Shown: positions 39,089 to 48,906 of the stretch, in pieces
Numbering within the stretch: position 1 is the first letter of the stretch
How the letters are laid out: the number at the start of each line of letters is the position of its first letter
Assembly (NCBI RefSeq): GCF_000381985.1
Contig: NZ_KB907339.1
Span: 1-64,000, forward strand
Direction of reading: 5' to 3'
DNA from: Novispirillum itersonii subsp. itersonii ATCC 12639
GTDB taxonomy: Bacteria > Pseudomonadota > Alphaproteobacteria > Rhodospirillales > Rhodospirillaceae
Length of the DNA stretch: 64,000 nt
The notes under the pieces: model-generated
Told to the model about the DNA's origin: nothing
Seen by the model: only the letters and a program-made list of their open reading frames with translations
The model's database searches: none
Translations under genes and position numbers: made by a program

Positions 39089-39521
39089 TCCGGAGCAGCA
39101 CCGTACCGCGTAGAGCGGTACAGGACTGATTGACGGAAACGGCATCATGGCGCCTGCGTTTGTCCGCTCCCTTTACGAAGGAAAGTGGATAGGCGCAGGC
39201 GTCGCCGTTTGTGTCCCGGAAAGCGTTCGTGGCCCGGCTCTGGCAGTCAGCTTGAGTCGGGCCGCCACGTTTTTGCCATCCTCTGCTGTTTGGGTAAGAG
39301 GATCGGAGTGAGCGGCGGACGTGTGGGGCCATCGTCTGTCTTGCGCGCGGAAACCAACTGTTGCATAGCAATCGTGTGGTTACCGTGGCATTGTCGGCCC
39401 GTTCTGAGCAGAGCGGGGGCCGACGCAGTTCGGTCCCGGTGTTACAATGTCCCGTCTTCTGTCTGCCGCAGGTCTGGCAGCCGGGTCGGGAGTGGTGTCG
39501 GAATCGCAGAGAGTGCAGAGA
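39089..39521 (+). other. Intergenic region between pal and cpoB
   Basis: A 433-base gap, unusual in this otherwise tight run. Its first half holds the pal 3' structures. The second half should carry the cpoB promoter, but I cannot pick out convincing -35 and -10 boxes. No coding sequence is credible here. Confidence 0.6.
39103..39274 (+). terminator. Structured 3' region of pal ending in a terminator
   Basis: Three stem-loops in a row follow the pal stop. The first is gtaccgc/gcggtac (39103-39121). The second is a nested hairpin with outer stem cgcctgcg/cgcaggcg (39151-39201) and an inner paired section. The third has arms cgtggcccggctc (39228-39240) and gagtcgggccgccacg (39254-39269), followed by TTTTT. 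The third has intrinsic-terminator form, so the tol-pal message should end near 39274. Confidence 0.7.
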
Positions 39522-40508
39522 ATGCGTGTCGCCCCTATGCTTCCCGGTCAGGTGCTTTCCAGCCAGATGCTTACCGGTGTCTCCGTCCGTGTCCGCGCCC
39601 TGACGGCAGCGGTTGCGGTTGCCCTGTCGGTGGGGTTTGGCCCGGTGTCGGCGATGGCGCAGGACATCAGTGATATGGCGGACCGGATTCAGAGGCTCGA
39701 GCGGGATCTGTCGGTACTGCAGCGGCAGTCCGGGGGCAACGGTATTGCGCTGCCGTCCGGCGGCGGTGCCGCAATGGGCGGTGACATGGCTTCGCAGCTG
39801 ATGCTGCGTCTGGCAGAAGTTGAGCGCCAGATGGCGGAACTGACCGGCCGGATGGAAGAAACCCAGCACGCTGTCTCCCGGGTGAATACCCGAGTCGATA
39901 ATATTTCAAAGGATATGGATTTCCGGCTTCAGCAGCTGGAGCAGCATGGCGGGGCAGGGGCTCAGGCGTCTGCGGCCCCCCCGGCTGCTGCGGCTCCCGC
40001 TCCGGCGGCCTCGGGCGGTCAGCCCGGTGTATTTGGGGTGCTGCCGCAATCTGCTGCGCCTAAGGCGGGGACTCCTGCCGCTGCTGCGCCTGCGGCTCCG
40101 GCGGGGTTGCCGTCCGGCAGCCCGGAGCAACAGTATAACTACGCGTCAACCCTGCTGCGGAACGGGGACTATGCCGGGGCCCAGTCGGCGCTTGAGGCAT
40201 TCGTTAAGCAGAACCCGAAGCATGATCTGGCCGGAAACGCCCAGTATTGGCTGGGGGAAACCTATTACGTCCGGCAGGACTTCAAAAATGCAGCCGTCGC
40301 CTTTCTTGATGGCTACCGCAATTATCCGAAAAACAACAAGGCCCCGGATAATCTGCTGAAGCTGGGCCTGTCGATGGGGGCCCTGAACCAGACCAAAGAG
40401 GCCTGTGCCGCCCTGACACGGATCCCGAAGGAGTATCCGACGGCGTCGGATGTGACCAAGCGCCGGGCTGAGTCGGAACGGGATCGCCTGAAGTGTCCGA
40501 AGACCTGA
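39522..40508 (+). CDS. cpoB: Cell division coordinator CpoB (YbgF)
   Basis: CpoB is a periplasmic protein that couples Tol activity to septal peptidoglycan synthesis. The 328-residue protein has a signal peptide (cleavage near AMA-QD), a coiled-coil trimer domain (MADRIQRLERDLSVLQRQ and a second heptad segment) and an Ala/Pro linker. The C-terminal TPR domain contains QYNYASTLLRNGDYAGAQSA and GNAQYWLGETYYVRQDFKNAA. The start is uncertain: earlier ATG at 39447 and a later ATG at 39567 are in frame. It overlaps tilS by 16 bases. Confidence 0.92.
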   Translation: MRVAPMLPGQVLSSQMLTGVSVRVRALTAAVAVALSVGFGPVSAMAQDISDMADRIQRLERDLSVLQRQSGGNGIALPSGGGAAMGGDMASQLMLRLAEVERQMAELTGRMEETQHAVSRVNTRVDNISKDMDFRLQQLEQHGGAGAQASAAPPAAAAPAPAASGGQPGVFGVLPQSAAPKAGTPAAAAPAAPAGLPSGSPEQQYNYASTLLRNGDYAGAQSALEAFVKQNPKHDLAGNAQYWLGETYYVRQDFKNAAVAFLDGYRNYPKNNKAPDNLLKLGLSMGALNQTKEACAALTRIPKEYPTASDVTKRRAESERDRLKCPKT

Positions 40509-41833
40509 GGGTCAGCGACAGCGAGTTTGCAGCCCTGATGGCCGGGCTGGGTCCGTTTGAGACGGCACCCGGTCTGGCCATTGCCGTTTCCGGGGGGGCT
40601 GACAGTCTGGCTCTGTGCCTGCTTGCCCACCGTTGGGCCAAGGACCGTGGTGGGTCTGTGGTTGGCCTGACCGTCGATCATGGCCTGCGGCCTGAAGCGG
40701 CGGCGGAGGCCCGGCAGGTCGGGCAATGGCTGGCAGGCTTTGGGATCCGGCATCACGCCCTGACCGTGACAGCTCCGCCGCCGCAGTCAGATCTTCAGAA
40801 CTGGGCGCGGACCCAGCGTTATGCGCTGCTGCGCAACTGGTGCCGGTCACAGGGTGTCCTGCATCTTCTGCTGGCACATCACCGGGGGGATCAGGCTGAA
40901 ACGCTGCTGCTGCGTCTGGCGCGGGGCAGCGGGGTCAGTGGCCTGAGCGGCATGAGCGCTGTGTCTTATCTGCCGGAATGCCGGGTGCTGCGTCCGTTGC
41001 TGGGCATCCCGAAGGCCCGTCTGCAGGCAACGTTGCAGCAGCAGGGGCAACCGTGGATTTCTGATCCGTCAAACGAATCGGACCGTTACCAGCGGGTGCA
41101 GATGCGTCAGGCCGCGCCGCAGATGGCCTCTCTGGGGCTGACGGAGGCCCGGCTGGCCGGAACTGCCCACACTCTGTTCGGTGCCCGTGAGGTGGTGGAT
41201 GCTCTGGCGGCGACCCTTGTGGCGGAAACAGCTGCGATCCTGCCTGCAGGGCTAGCCTGTCTTCATGACTGGCAACGCTGGCTGACAAAACCGCAGGAGG
41301 TCTCTTGCCGGGCTCTGTCCGGCTTGCTGGGCTGTCTTGGTGGACATGCTTATCCCCCACGGGCGGAGCGGATCCGTCAGGCGCTGACCCGATGGGGGCA
41401 GCCGATGACCCTCGGCGGGTGCCGGATGGTGGTGGAGCGGGGTGCGCTCTGGATCTGGCGCGAGGACCGGGGGATCCCGGTCACGATGCTGCACCCCGGT
41501 CAACGCCTGTGGTGGGACCGACGGTTTGATCTGGACTGGACAGAGGCGACTCGGGGACGGTCTGCCCTTCCTGCCCTGACGGTGCGGCCTTTAGGGGCCG
41601 AGGGGGTGCGGCTTCTGGAAGGAAGGCAGGGGATGCCCGCGCTTCCCCGGCGGGCCTTGCCGGTTCTTCTCTCTCTATGGTTCGATCGGATACTGGTATC
41701 GGTGCCGCATCTGGGCTATTTCATGAAGCAGAGATTAGCTGACGGGCCGGAGGTAGAGTTCCCTCTCGTCCGGTTCCGCCCCGTTCGGGCTGTATCCGCT
41801 GCCGGAATGATCCGGAGCAGCGGACTGCGTTGA
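40493..41833 (+). CDS. tilS: tRNA(Ile)-lysidine synthetase
   Basis: TilS converts the wobble C of tRNA-Ile2(CAU) to lysidine so that it reads AUA. The 446-residue protein starts at a GTG and has the PP-loop SGGADS (residues 33-38), DHGLRPEAAAEA, HHRGDQAETLLLRL and the C-terminal TilS substrate domain. It overlaps cpoB and precedes ftsH, the usual alphaproteobacterial order. Confidence 0.93.
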   Translation: MSEDLRVSDSEFAALMAGLGPFETAPGLAIAVSGGADSLALCLLAHRWAKDRGGSVVGLTVDHGLRPEAAAEARQVGQWLAGFGIRHHALTVTAPPPQSDLQNWARTQRYALLRNWCRSQGVLHLLLAHHRGDQAETLLLRLARGSGVSGLSGMSAVSYLPECRVLRPLLGIPKARLQATLQQQGQPWISDPSNESDRYQRVQMRQAAPQMASLGLTEARLAGTAHTLFGAREVVDALAATLVAETAAILPAGLACLHDWQRWLTKPQEVSCRALSGLLGCLGGHAYPPRAERIRQALTRWGQPMTLGGCRMVVERGALWIWREDRGIPVTMLHPGQRLWWDRRFDLDWTEATRGRSALPALTVRPLGAEGVRLLEGRQGMPALPRRALPVLLSLWFDRILVSVPHLGYFMKQRLADGPEVEFPLVRFRPVRAVSAAGMIRSSGLR

Positions 41834-41979
41834 CAGAATTGTGGCTTTCTTGCCACAGGTATTGAAGGATCGGCACCGGCGCTTGCGTCGGCGCAGGACC
41901 GACTTATGTGAAGAGTTATATGTTTGTCTGCCGACCGGCGCTGCTGCCGGACCGGCTTTTGGTACGGAAGGGCTGTCCC

Positions 41980-43899
41980 TTGAATTTCAGCAAGAATCTG
42001 CTGCTGTGGGTGATCATCGCCGTTCTTCTTGTGGCGCTGTTCAACCTGTTCCAGACCTCGACGCCGCGCACCAATGCGTCGTCGCTGGCGTTCTCCGAGT
42101 TCATGGAACACGTGGACCGTAACGACATTGCCAGCGTCACCATTCAGGGCGACCGGGTAACCGGGCAGATGCAGACCGGGCAGACCTTCTCGGTGTATGT
42201 GCCGGAAGGGGCGAATATCGTCACCTCGCTGCGTGACCACAATGTGCGCATCAATGCGATGCCGCGCGATGATGAAACCCCGACGTTCTGGGGGATTCTG
42301 ATCTCCTGGTTCCCGATGCTGCTGCTGATCGGTGTGTGGATTTTCTTCATGCGTCAGATGCAGGGCGGTTCCCGCGGGGCGATGGGGTTTGGCAAGTCCA
42401 AGGCCCGCCTGCTGACCGAGAAGTCGGGCCGCGTCACGTTTGAGGACGTGGCAGGCATCGACGAAGCCAAGCAGGAACTGGAAGAAGTGGTGGAGTTCCT
42501 GCGCGATCCGCAGAAGTTCCAGCGTCTTGGCGGCAAGATTCCGAAAGGGGTGCTGCTGGTCGGCCCGCCGGGCACCGGTAAGACCCTGCTGGCCCGTGCG
42601 ATCGCCGGGGAAGCCAATGTGCCGTTCTTCACCATTTCCGGCTCTGACTTTGTTGAAATGTTTGTCGGCGTCGGCGCCAGCCGTGTCCGCGACATGTTCG
42701 ATCAGGGCAAGAAGAATGCGCCGTGCATCATTTTCATCGACGAAATCGATGCGGTGGGCCGTCATCGCGGTGCCGGCCTCGGCGGTGGCAATGACGAGCG
42801 TGAGCAGACCCTGAACCAGCTGCTGGTGGAAATGGATGGCTTTGAGGCCAACGAGGGCGTGATCCTCGTGGCTGCCACCAACCGCCCTGACGTGCTTGAC
42901 CCGGCGCTACTGCGTCCCGGCCGTTTCGACCGTCAGGTGGTGGTGCCGAACCCCGATGTGGCTGGCCGTGAAAAGATCCTGAAGGTCCATACCCGCAAGA
43001 CCCCGCTGGGGCCGGATGTGGATGTGCGGGTGATCGCCCGTGGCACCCCCGGGTTCTCGGGCGCGGATCTGTCCAATCTGGTCAACGAGGCAGCCCTTCT
43101 TGCGGCCCGGAAGGGCAAGCGGGTGGTGTCGCAGTCTGACTTTGAAGAAGCCAAGGATAAGGTCCTGATGGGGGCGGAACGCCGTTCCATGGTCATGACC
43201 GAAGATGAAAAGAAGCTGACCGCCTACCATGAAGGGGGCCATGCGCTGGTGACCCTGCATTCCCCGGATTATGACCCGATCCACAAGGCGACCATCGTGC
43301 CGCGTGGCCGGGCGCTGGGGCTGGTGCAGAGCCTGCCGGAACGCGACCGCTATTCCGCCAACCGCGCCTATCTGGAATCCTTCCTTGCCATTGCCATGGC
43401 GGGCCGGATTGCTGAAGAGGTGGTGTTCGGGCCGGAAAAAGTGACCAGCGGCGCGGCACAGGATATTAAAATGGCAACCGACCGGGCCCGCCGCATGGTG
43501 ACCGAGTGGGGGATGTCGGAATCCCTCGGCCCGATCGCCTATGGCGAGCCGGAAGGTGAAGTGTTCCTCGGCCATTCGGTGACCACCCACAAGAACATTT
43601 CCGAGCAGACCGCCCGGGAAGTTGATCTTGAGATCCGTCGTCTGGTCGAAAAAGGCTACAAGCGCGCCTTTGATATCATTACCGAAAACCGCGACCAGCT
43701 GGAGCGCATTGCGCAGGCCCTGCTGGAATATGAAACCCTGTCGGGTAAGGAACTGCGGGCGGTAATGAACGGTGAGCCGGTGGTGAGGGATGGCACCGGA
43801 ACCGGGACCGCCGGTGGCGGCGATGCTGCCCCGCGCAAATCGTCGGTCCCGACCTCGGTTCCGCCGGTCTCCGGGCCGGAACCGCAGCCGGGGCAGTAA
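41980..43899 (+). CDS. ftsH: ATP-dependent zinc metalloprotease FtsH
   Basis: FtsH is the membrane-bound AAA protease that degrades unstable and misfolded membrane proteins. The N-terminus matches the family only from [20 protein letters not shown], so the start is the TTG at 41980, which has ggaagg seven bases upstream. The 24-codon ATG extension from 41908 has no homology. The 639 residues show two membrane segments, Walker A GPPGTGKT (195-202), the SRH segment and the zinc motif HEGGH at 417-421. The tail is Gly/Pro-rich. A short stem (gtggc/gccac) sits in the leader. Confidence 0.95.
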   Translation: MNFSKNLLLWVIIAVLLVALFNLFQTSTPRTNASSLAFSEFMEHVDRNDIASVTIQGDRVTGQMQTGQTFSVYVPEGANIVTSLRDHNVRINAMPRDDETPTFWGILISWFPMLLLIGVWIFFMRQMQGGSRGAMGFGKSKARLLTEKSGRVTFEDVAGIDEAKQELEEVVEFLRDPQKFQRLGGKIPKGVLLVGPPGTGKTLLARAIAGEANVPFFTISGSDFVEMFVGVGASRVRDMFDQGKKNAPCIIFIDEIDAVGRHRGAGLGGGNDEREQTLNQLLVEMDGFEANEGVILVAATNRPDVLDPALLRPGRFDRQVVVPNPDVAGREKILKVHTRKTPLGPDVDVRVIARGTPGFSGADLSNLVNEAALLAARKGKRVVSQSDFEEAKDKVLMGAERRSMVMTEDEKKLTAYHEGGHALVTLHSPDYDPIHKATIVPRGRALGLVQSLPERDRYSANRAYLESFLAIAMAGRIAEEVVFGPEKVTSGAAQDIKMATDRARRMVTEWGMSESLGPIAYGEPEGEVFLGHSVTTHKNISEQTAREVDLEIRRLVEKGYKRAFDIITENRDQLERIAQALLEYETLSGKELRAVMNGEPVVRDGTGTGTAGGGDAAPRKSSVPTSVPPVSGPEPQPGQ

Positions 43900-43903
43900 C
43901 CGC

Positions 43904-45016
43904 ATGACATCGACCTTTACGGTTGTGGAAAGCCCCGCCTTGGTGCGGGGTTTTTCCATGGTGGCAGCCGGGGATCATTCTCTGGCGGCGCCGGGGCTGC
44001 CGCCCCTGTGGCTGTCGCCGCTGGGCGGGGGAATTCCTGCGACCGGCGTTCCCGTTCTGGCCTGGCGGGTCTGGTTGCAGACCGGGCCGTCAGAGCTGAC
44101 GCAGGTGGACTGCACGCGGGATGCGCTGACCGGCTGGGCCCGCGATGCGGGAGAGGCGGTCTGGGGCATGGTCAAGCGCCGTCTGGCCGCGGTGGAAGGG
44201 CGTCGGCCTGCGTTCGCCGGGCTTGATATGGCGCGCCCCCACGTGATGGGGATTGTTAATGTGACGCCGGACAGTTTTTCTGACGGCGGCGATCATTTTG
44301 ATCCGGGTACGGCGGTACAACGGGGGCTGGAGATGCTGGCCGCCGGAGCGACAGTTCTTGACGTCGGGGGGGAGTCGACCCGTCCCGGGGCTGATCCGGT
44401 TTCCCCGCAGGAAGAGATCCGTCGTGTTGTTCCGGTGATCCGGGCTTTTGCTGACCGCGGGGCGGTGGTCTCGATTGATACCCGCCATGCGGTGGTGATG
44501 GAGGCCGCGGTCGCTGCCGGTGCAGCCATACTGAATGATGTGACCGGCCTTCTCGGTGACCCGGACAGTCTGCCGACGGCGGTGCGGTTGGGTAAGCCGG
44601 TGATGCTGATGCATATGCAGGGCGAAGATCCCCGCACCATGCAGGCGGATCCGTCCTACCCCCATGCGCCGGTTGCGGTGTTTGAGGCACTGGCCCGGCG
44701 GGTTGAGGCCTGTCTGGCGGCAGGGATCAGCCGCGAGGCTCTCTGTGTGGATCCCGGTATCGGGTTTGGGAAGACGGTTGAGCACAATGCAGCCCTGATG
44801 CGGACCCTCGGCATGCTGCACGGGCTGGGCTGCCCGGTGCTGCTGGGGGCGTCGCGCAAAAGCTTTATCGGGCGGCTGGCCGGGGTAGACCGGCCGAAAG
44901 ACCGCCTGCCGGGGTCGCTGACCGCTGCAATCCGTGGCTGGGAGCAAGGGGTGCAGATTGTCCGCGTGCATGATGTGGCGGAAACGGTGCAGGCCCTGAA
45001 AGTCTGGCAGGCCTGA
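43904..45016 (+). CDS. folP: Dihydropteroate synthase
   Basis: FolP joins p-aminobenzoate to the pterin pyrophosphate in folate synthesis and is the sulfonamide target. The TIM-barrel core begins around residue 108 with VMGIVNVTPDSFSDGG and has LDVGGESTRPGA, the pABA loop and the C-terminal GASRKSFIGRL motif. The 370-residue length includes an N-terminal extension of about 105 residues not found in E. coli FolP. Start ATG at 43904, 5 bases after the ftsH stop. glmM, which often follows in related genomes, is replaced here by a nucleoside transporter. Confidence 0.94.
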   Translation: MTSTFTVVESPALVRGFSMVAAGDHSLAAPGLPPLWLSPLGGGIPATGVPVLAWRVWLQTGPSELTQVDCTRDALTGWARDAGEAVWGMVKRRLAAVEGRRPAFAGLDMARPHVMGIVNVTPDSFSDGGDHFDPGTAVQRGLEMLAAGATVLDVGGESTRPGADPVSPQEEIRRVVPVIRAFADRGAVVSIDTRHAVVMEAAVAAGAAILNDVTGLLGDPDSLPTAVRLGKPVMLMHMQGEDPRTMQADPSYPHAPVAVFEALARRVEACLAAGISREALCVDPGIGFGKTVEHNAALMRTLGMLHGLGCPVLLGASRKSFIGRLAGVDRPKDRLPGSLTAAIRGWEQGVQIVRVHDVAETVQALKVWQA

Positions 45017-45214
45017 CCGGTATGGGGGAGGTTTCGCTGGTGCAAAAAATCCCCGCGCAGAGTCTGTGAATCCTCTGGACGCCATGCGGACTGTCTTTTA
45101 TTTTTCGCCTGTCATACCAGCTTCATGTGGCATGTGCCGCAGCGATCGCCGTCCTTATCGTTGAAAAGTAGGGGCGGCGTCGGTTTTTTCGATCTTTGCA
45201 GACGGTTTCAACGA

Positions 45215-46771
45215 GTGCAGACGGATCAGCTTCCCCCGCCGCGCCTGCAGCTGCGGCGCATTGACAAGCGTTTTCCCGGCTGTCACGCCAACAAGGCGGT
45301 CTCCCTGACCCTGCAGCCGGGGGAAATCCATGCCCTGCTCGGGGAAAATGGAGCAGGCAAGTCGACTCTGGTCAAAATCGTTTATGGCGTTCAGCAGGCC
45401 GATAGCGGCGAGATCCTGTGGGATGGGCAGCCGGTGCACATCGGCAGCCCGGCTCAGGCGCGTGCCTTGGGTATCGGCATGGTGTTTCAGCACTTCTCGC
45501 TGTTTGAATCCCTGACCGTCACCGAAAACATTGCCCTTGGCATCAATGCGAAAGAGCCGCTGGAGACACTGGCGACCCGCATCGCTGAGGTTTCTCAGCG
45601 CTACGGGCTGCCACTGGATCCGCAGCGTCATGTCCATGATCTGTCGGTGGGGGAGCGCCAGCGGGTGGAAATTACCCGCTGCCTGCTGCAAAACCCGCGC
45701 CTGCTGATTATGGACGAGCCGACCTCGGTGCTGACCCCGCAGGAGGCTGAGACGCTGTTCGAGACCCTGCGCCGCCTGCGGGATGAAGGCTGCACCATCC
45801 TTTATATTTCCCACAAGCTGGAGGAAATCCGGGCGCTCTGTTCTCAGGCGACCGTTCTGCGGGCCGGTGAAGTGGTGGGGTCCTGCGATCCGCGCGAGAA
45901 CAGCGCCCGGGCACTGGCCCAGATGATGATCGGGACGGAACTGAAAACCGCCCGCAGCAGCGTGTCAGGCACCCGGCGGGGCGAGGCTCGCCTGCAGGTC
46001 ACCAATCTCAGTCTTGGTGCGCTTCAGCCTTTCGGTGTTGATCTGAAAGATATTTCGATTTCGGTGCATGCCGGGGAAATTGTCGGGATCGCCGGGGTGG
46101 CCGGCAATGGCCAGAACGAGCTGATGGCCGCGCTGTCGGGCGAACACCGCTGTGCCGACCACGATGCGATCCACATCAACGGGCAGGCGGTTGGCCGTCT
46201 GGGGCCAAAGCGCCGCCGTGATCTGGGGATGGGCTTTGTGCCGGAAGAGCGGCTGGGCCGCGGGGCAGTGCCGGATCTGTCGCTGGCCGATAATGCGCTG
46301 CTGTCCGGGTATGGGCGTCAGGCGCTGGTCAATCGGGGCCTGATCTCTTTCCGCAAGGTCAATGCTTACGCGGACCGGATCATTCATGCTTTCAACGTCC
46401 GCACCCACGGGCGGCGGGCGGAAGCGCGGTCGCTGTCGGGCGGGAACCTTCAGAAGTTCATCATTGGCCGTGAAATCCTGCAAAAGCCGAAGCTGCTGAT
46501 CTGTGCTCAGCCGACATGGGGGGTTGATGCCGGGGCTGCGGCCCAGATTCATCAGGCGTTGCTGGATCTGCGGGATCAGGGGGCGGCGGTGCTGGTGGTG
46601 AGTCAGGATCTTGATGAGCTGTTCACCATCGCTGACCGGATTGCTGTGATGTGTCATGGCCGCCTGTCATCCCTGCGGTCTGCCCGTGACACAACGGTGG
46701 AGCAGGTGGGGCTGCTGATGGGGGGCCTGTTTGAAACCGCTGATGAGTGGGAGGGCGACCATGGCGCATAA
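45215..46771 (+). CDS. Nucleoside ABC importer, double ATPase subunit
   Basis: A 518-residue protein with two ABC domains, as in sugar and BMP-type nucleoside importers. Domain 1 has Walker A GENGAGKST and signature LSVGERQRVEI with IMDEPTSVLTPQE. Domain 2 has the relaxed Walker A GVAGNGQNE and LSGGNLQKFIIGREIL, normal for the second site in this family. The start is uncertain: I use GTG 45215, giving MQTDQLPPPRLQLRRIDKRF, which fits the family length; ATG 45125 would add 30 residues. It overlaps the first permease by 11 bases. Confidence 0.9.
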   Translation: MQTDQLPPPRLQLRRIDKRFPGCHANKAVSLTLQPGEIHALLGENGAGKSTLVKIVYGVQQADSGEILWDGQPVHIGSPAQARALGIGMVFQHFSLFESLTVTENIALGINAKEPLETLATRIAEVSQRYGLPLDPQRHVHDLSVGERQRVEITRCLLQNPRLLIMDEPTSVLTPQEAETLFETLRRLRDEGCTILYISHKLEEIRALCSQATVLRAGEVVGSCDPRENSARALAQMMIGTELKTARSSVSGTRRGEARLQVTNLSLGALQPFGVDLKDISISVHAGEIVGIAGVAGNGQNELMAALSGEHRCADHDAIHINGQAVGRLGPKRRRDLGMGFVPEERLGRGAVPDLSLADNALLSGYGRQALVNRGLISFRKVNAYADRIIHAFNVRTHGRRAEARSLSGGNLQKFIIGREILQKPKLLICAQPTWGVDAGAAAQIHQALLDLRDQGAAVLVVSQDLDELFTIADRIAVMCHGRLSSLRSARDTTVEQVGLLMGGLFETADEWEGDHGA

Positions 46772-47858
46772 GCCGTCGTTCATGCCGCGTCTGGAGCCAC
46801 GCGGTCACGCGTCCCCCGCGATGGTCTATGTCACCCCGCTGCTGGCGCTGGCGGTGACCCTGCTGGCCGGGGGGCTGCTGTTTCAGGTGCTGGGCTTCAA
46901 CGCACCCGAAGCGCTGTATACGTTTTTTGTCTCACCGCTGACCACGGCCTATGGGCTGGGCGAGCTGGTGGTGAAGGCGACGCCGCTGGCCCTGTGTGCC
47001 ATCGGGTTGGCGCTGGGGTTCCGGGGCAATGTCTGGAACATCGGTGCGGAAGGTCAGCTTACCTTCGGGGCGATTTTCGGCGGCGGTGTGGCTCTGGCCT
47101 GTTATGACATGGAAGGCTGGTGGATTCTGCCGCTGATGGTCGTGGCGGGTATGGTCGGCGGCATGCTGTGGGGGGCGATTCCGGCCCTGCTGAAAACCCG
47201 TTTTCATGCCTCGGAAATTCTGGTCAGCCTGATGCTGACGTATGTGGCCACCCTGATACTCAGCCTGCTGGTCCATGGCCCGTGGCGGGATCCGGAAGGT
47301 TTCAACTTCCCCGAATCGCGGATGTTCAGTGACTCAGCGCTGTTGCCGGTCCTGCTGGCGGAGACCCGCCTGCACTTTGGCGCCCTGTTCGCTCTGGCTG
47401 CGGTTGTCGGGGGGTGGTTCATCATTGCCCGCACCTTCGTCGGCTTTCAGATCAAGGTCATGGGCCTGACACCTGCCGCCGGGGGCTATGCCGGGTTCAG
47501 CCAGCGTAAGGTGGTATGGCTGTCGTTTCTGGTCTCCGGGGCGCTGGCCGGTCTGGCCGGGGTGTCGGAAGTGGCCGGACCGATCGGTCAGCTTCAGCCG
47601 ACCGTGTCGCCGGGGTACGGCTTTACCGCTATCATCGTCGCTTTTCTCGGTCGGCTGCATCCGGTGGGTATTCTGCTGGCATCGCTGCTGATGGCGCTGT
47701 CCTATCTGGGGGGCGAGGCGGTGCAGATCGGCATGGGGCTGCCGCTGGCGGTCACCGGGGTGTTTCAGGGGATGCTGCTGTTTTTCCTGCTGGCGTCTGA
47801 TGTTCTGATCCGGTACCGGGTGCGCTTCGGTCGCCCGCAGCAGGAGGCAAAGGCGTGA
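46761..47858 (+). CDS. Nucleoside ABC importer, permease 1
   Basis: A 365-residue membrane protein of the BPD_transp_2 type with about eight to ten hydrophobic segments. It contains the permease core GLALGFRGNVWNIGAEGQLT and KVMGLTPAAGGYAGFSQRK. The ATG at 46761 has gggaggg upstream. It is coupled by a 4-base overlap to the second permease. NupB-like by order and partner genes. Confidence 0.92.
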   Translation: MAHKPSFMPRLEPRGHASPAMVYVTPLLALAVTLLAGGLLFQVLGFNAPEALYTFFVSPLTTAYGLGELVVKATPLALCAIGLALGFRGNVWNIGAEGQLTFGAIFGGGVALACYDMEGWWILPLMVVAGMVGGMLWGAIPALLKTRFHASEILVSLMLTYVATLILSLLVHGPWRDPEGFNFPESRMFSDSALLPVLLAETRLHFGALFALAAVVGGWFIIARTFVGFQIKVMGLTPAAGGYAGFSQRKVVWLSFLVSGALAGLAGVSEVAGPIGQLQPTVSPGYGFTAIIVAFLGRLHPVGILLASLLMALSYLGGEAVQIGMGLPLAVTGVFQGMLLFFLLASDVLIRYRVRFGRPQQEAKA

Positions 47859-48790
47859 GTGTTGAACTGCTGGATGCCACCGCCCTGCTGCTGGTGGCGA
47901 TGATGCGGGCTGCGGTGCCGTTGGCGCTGGCGGCGCTGGGGGAGCTGGTGACCGAAAAATCCGGGGTCCTGAACCTCGGGGTTGAAGGAATGATGCTGAC
48001 CGGGGCGGTGGCGGCTTTTGCGGCGACAGTCTCCACCGGGTCGATGACGTTCGGCCTGCTGGCGGCAGTTCTGGCCGGTATGGCGATGGCACTGCTGTTC
48101 GGCTTCCTGACTCTGTATCTGCTGACCAATCAGGTGGCGACAGGTCTGGCGCTGACCATTTTCGGGATCGGGCTGTCGGCTTTTGTCGGGCAGGGTTTCG
48201 TCGGTCAGACGGTGGAGCCGATGGCGGCTGTGTCGCTGGGGGCCCTGTCCGGGATTCCCTTCATCGGCAAGCTGGTGTTCGGGCAGGACCCGATGGTGTA
48301 CCTGACGCTGGCGCTGACCGGCGGTATCTGGTGGTTCTTCGCCCGGGCCCGCGCCGGTCTGGTGGTACGGGCTGTGGGGGAAAGCCCGCATGCAGCCCAT
48401 GCCATCGGGTATCCGGTCCGCCTGATCCGTCTGGGGGCGGTGCTGTTCGGCGGGGCCTGCTGTGGTCTGGCCGGGGCTTATCTGTCGCTGGTTTATACCC
48501 CGATGTGGGTGGAAGGCATGACGGCCGGGCGTGGCTGGATCGCGCTGGCGCTGGTGGTGTTTGCCACCTGGCGGCCGTGGCGGGCGATGCTGGGGGCATG
48601 GCTGTTTGGTGGAATCACCATCATTCAGCTGCATGTGCAGGGAATGGGGGTTGATCTGCCCTCTCAGGTGCTGTCGATGCTGCCGTATCTGGCGACGATT
48701 GTGGTGCTGGTGCTGATCTCCCGCGACAGCACGCGCATCCGCCTGAATGCCCCGGCCAGTATCGGCAAGGTTTTTCACCCGGAAGGATAA
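47855..48790 (+). CDS. Nucleoside ABC importer, permease 2
   Basis: A 311-residue permease of the same type, starting at a GTG. The segment [20 protein letters not shown] is the characteristic start of the second permease of nucleoside importers, followed by [20 protein letters not shown]. It pairs with permease 1 as the heterodimeric channel. The gene ends 116 bases before the binding protein gene. Confidence 0.92.
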   Translation: MSVELLDATALLLVAMMRAAVPLALAALGELVTEKSGVLNLGVEGMMLTGAVAAFAATVSTGSMTFGLLAAVLAGMAMALLFGFLTLYLLTNQVATGLALTIFGIGLSAFVGQGFVGQTVEPMAAVSLGALSGIPFIGKLVFGQDPMVYLTLALTGGIWWFFARARAGLVVRAVGESPHAAHAIGYPVRLIRLGAVLFGGACCGLAGAYLSLVYTPMWVEGMTAGRGWIALALVVFATWRPWRAMLGAWLFGGITIIQLHVQGMGVDLPSQVLSMLPYLATIVVLVLISRDSTRIRLNAPASIGKVFHPEG

Positions 48791-48906
48791 ACGGTTTCAG
48801 CCGTCCTCCGGGGTGGGTGTGTGGTGTGTTGACTGGTCTTTACCGGCTGATGACCGGCGGGGGAACAAGCCGCCCGCAGGCAGCCCGCAGACAGGAGCGT
48901 GAAGCA

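Noticed and set aside
41908-41979. ATG-initiated N-terminal extension of FtsH
   Set aside because: The extra 24 residues have no resemblance to the family, and the TTG at 41980 has a better ribosome-binding site.
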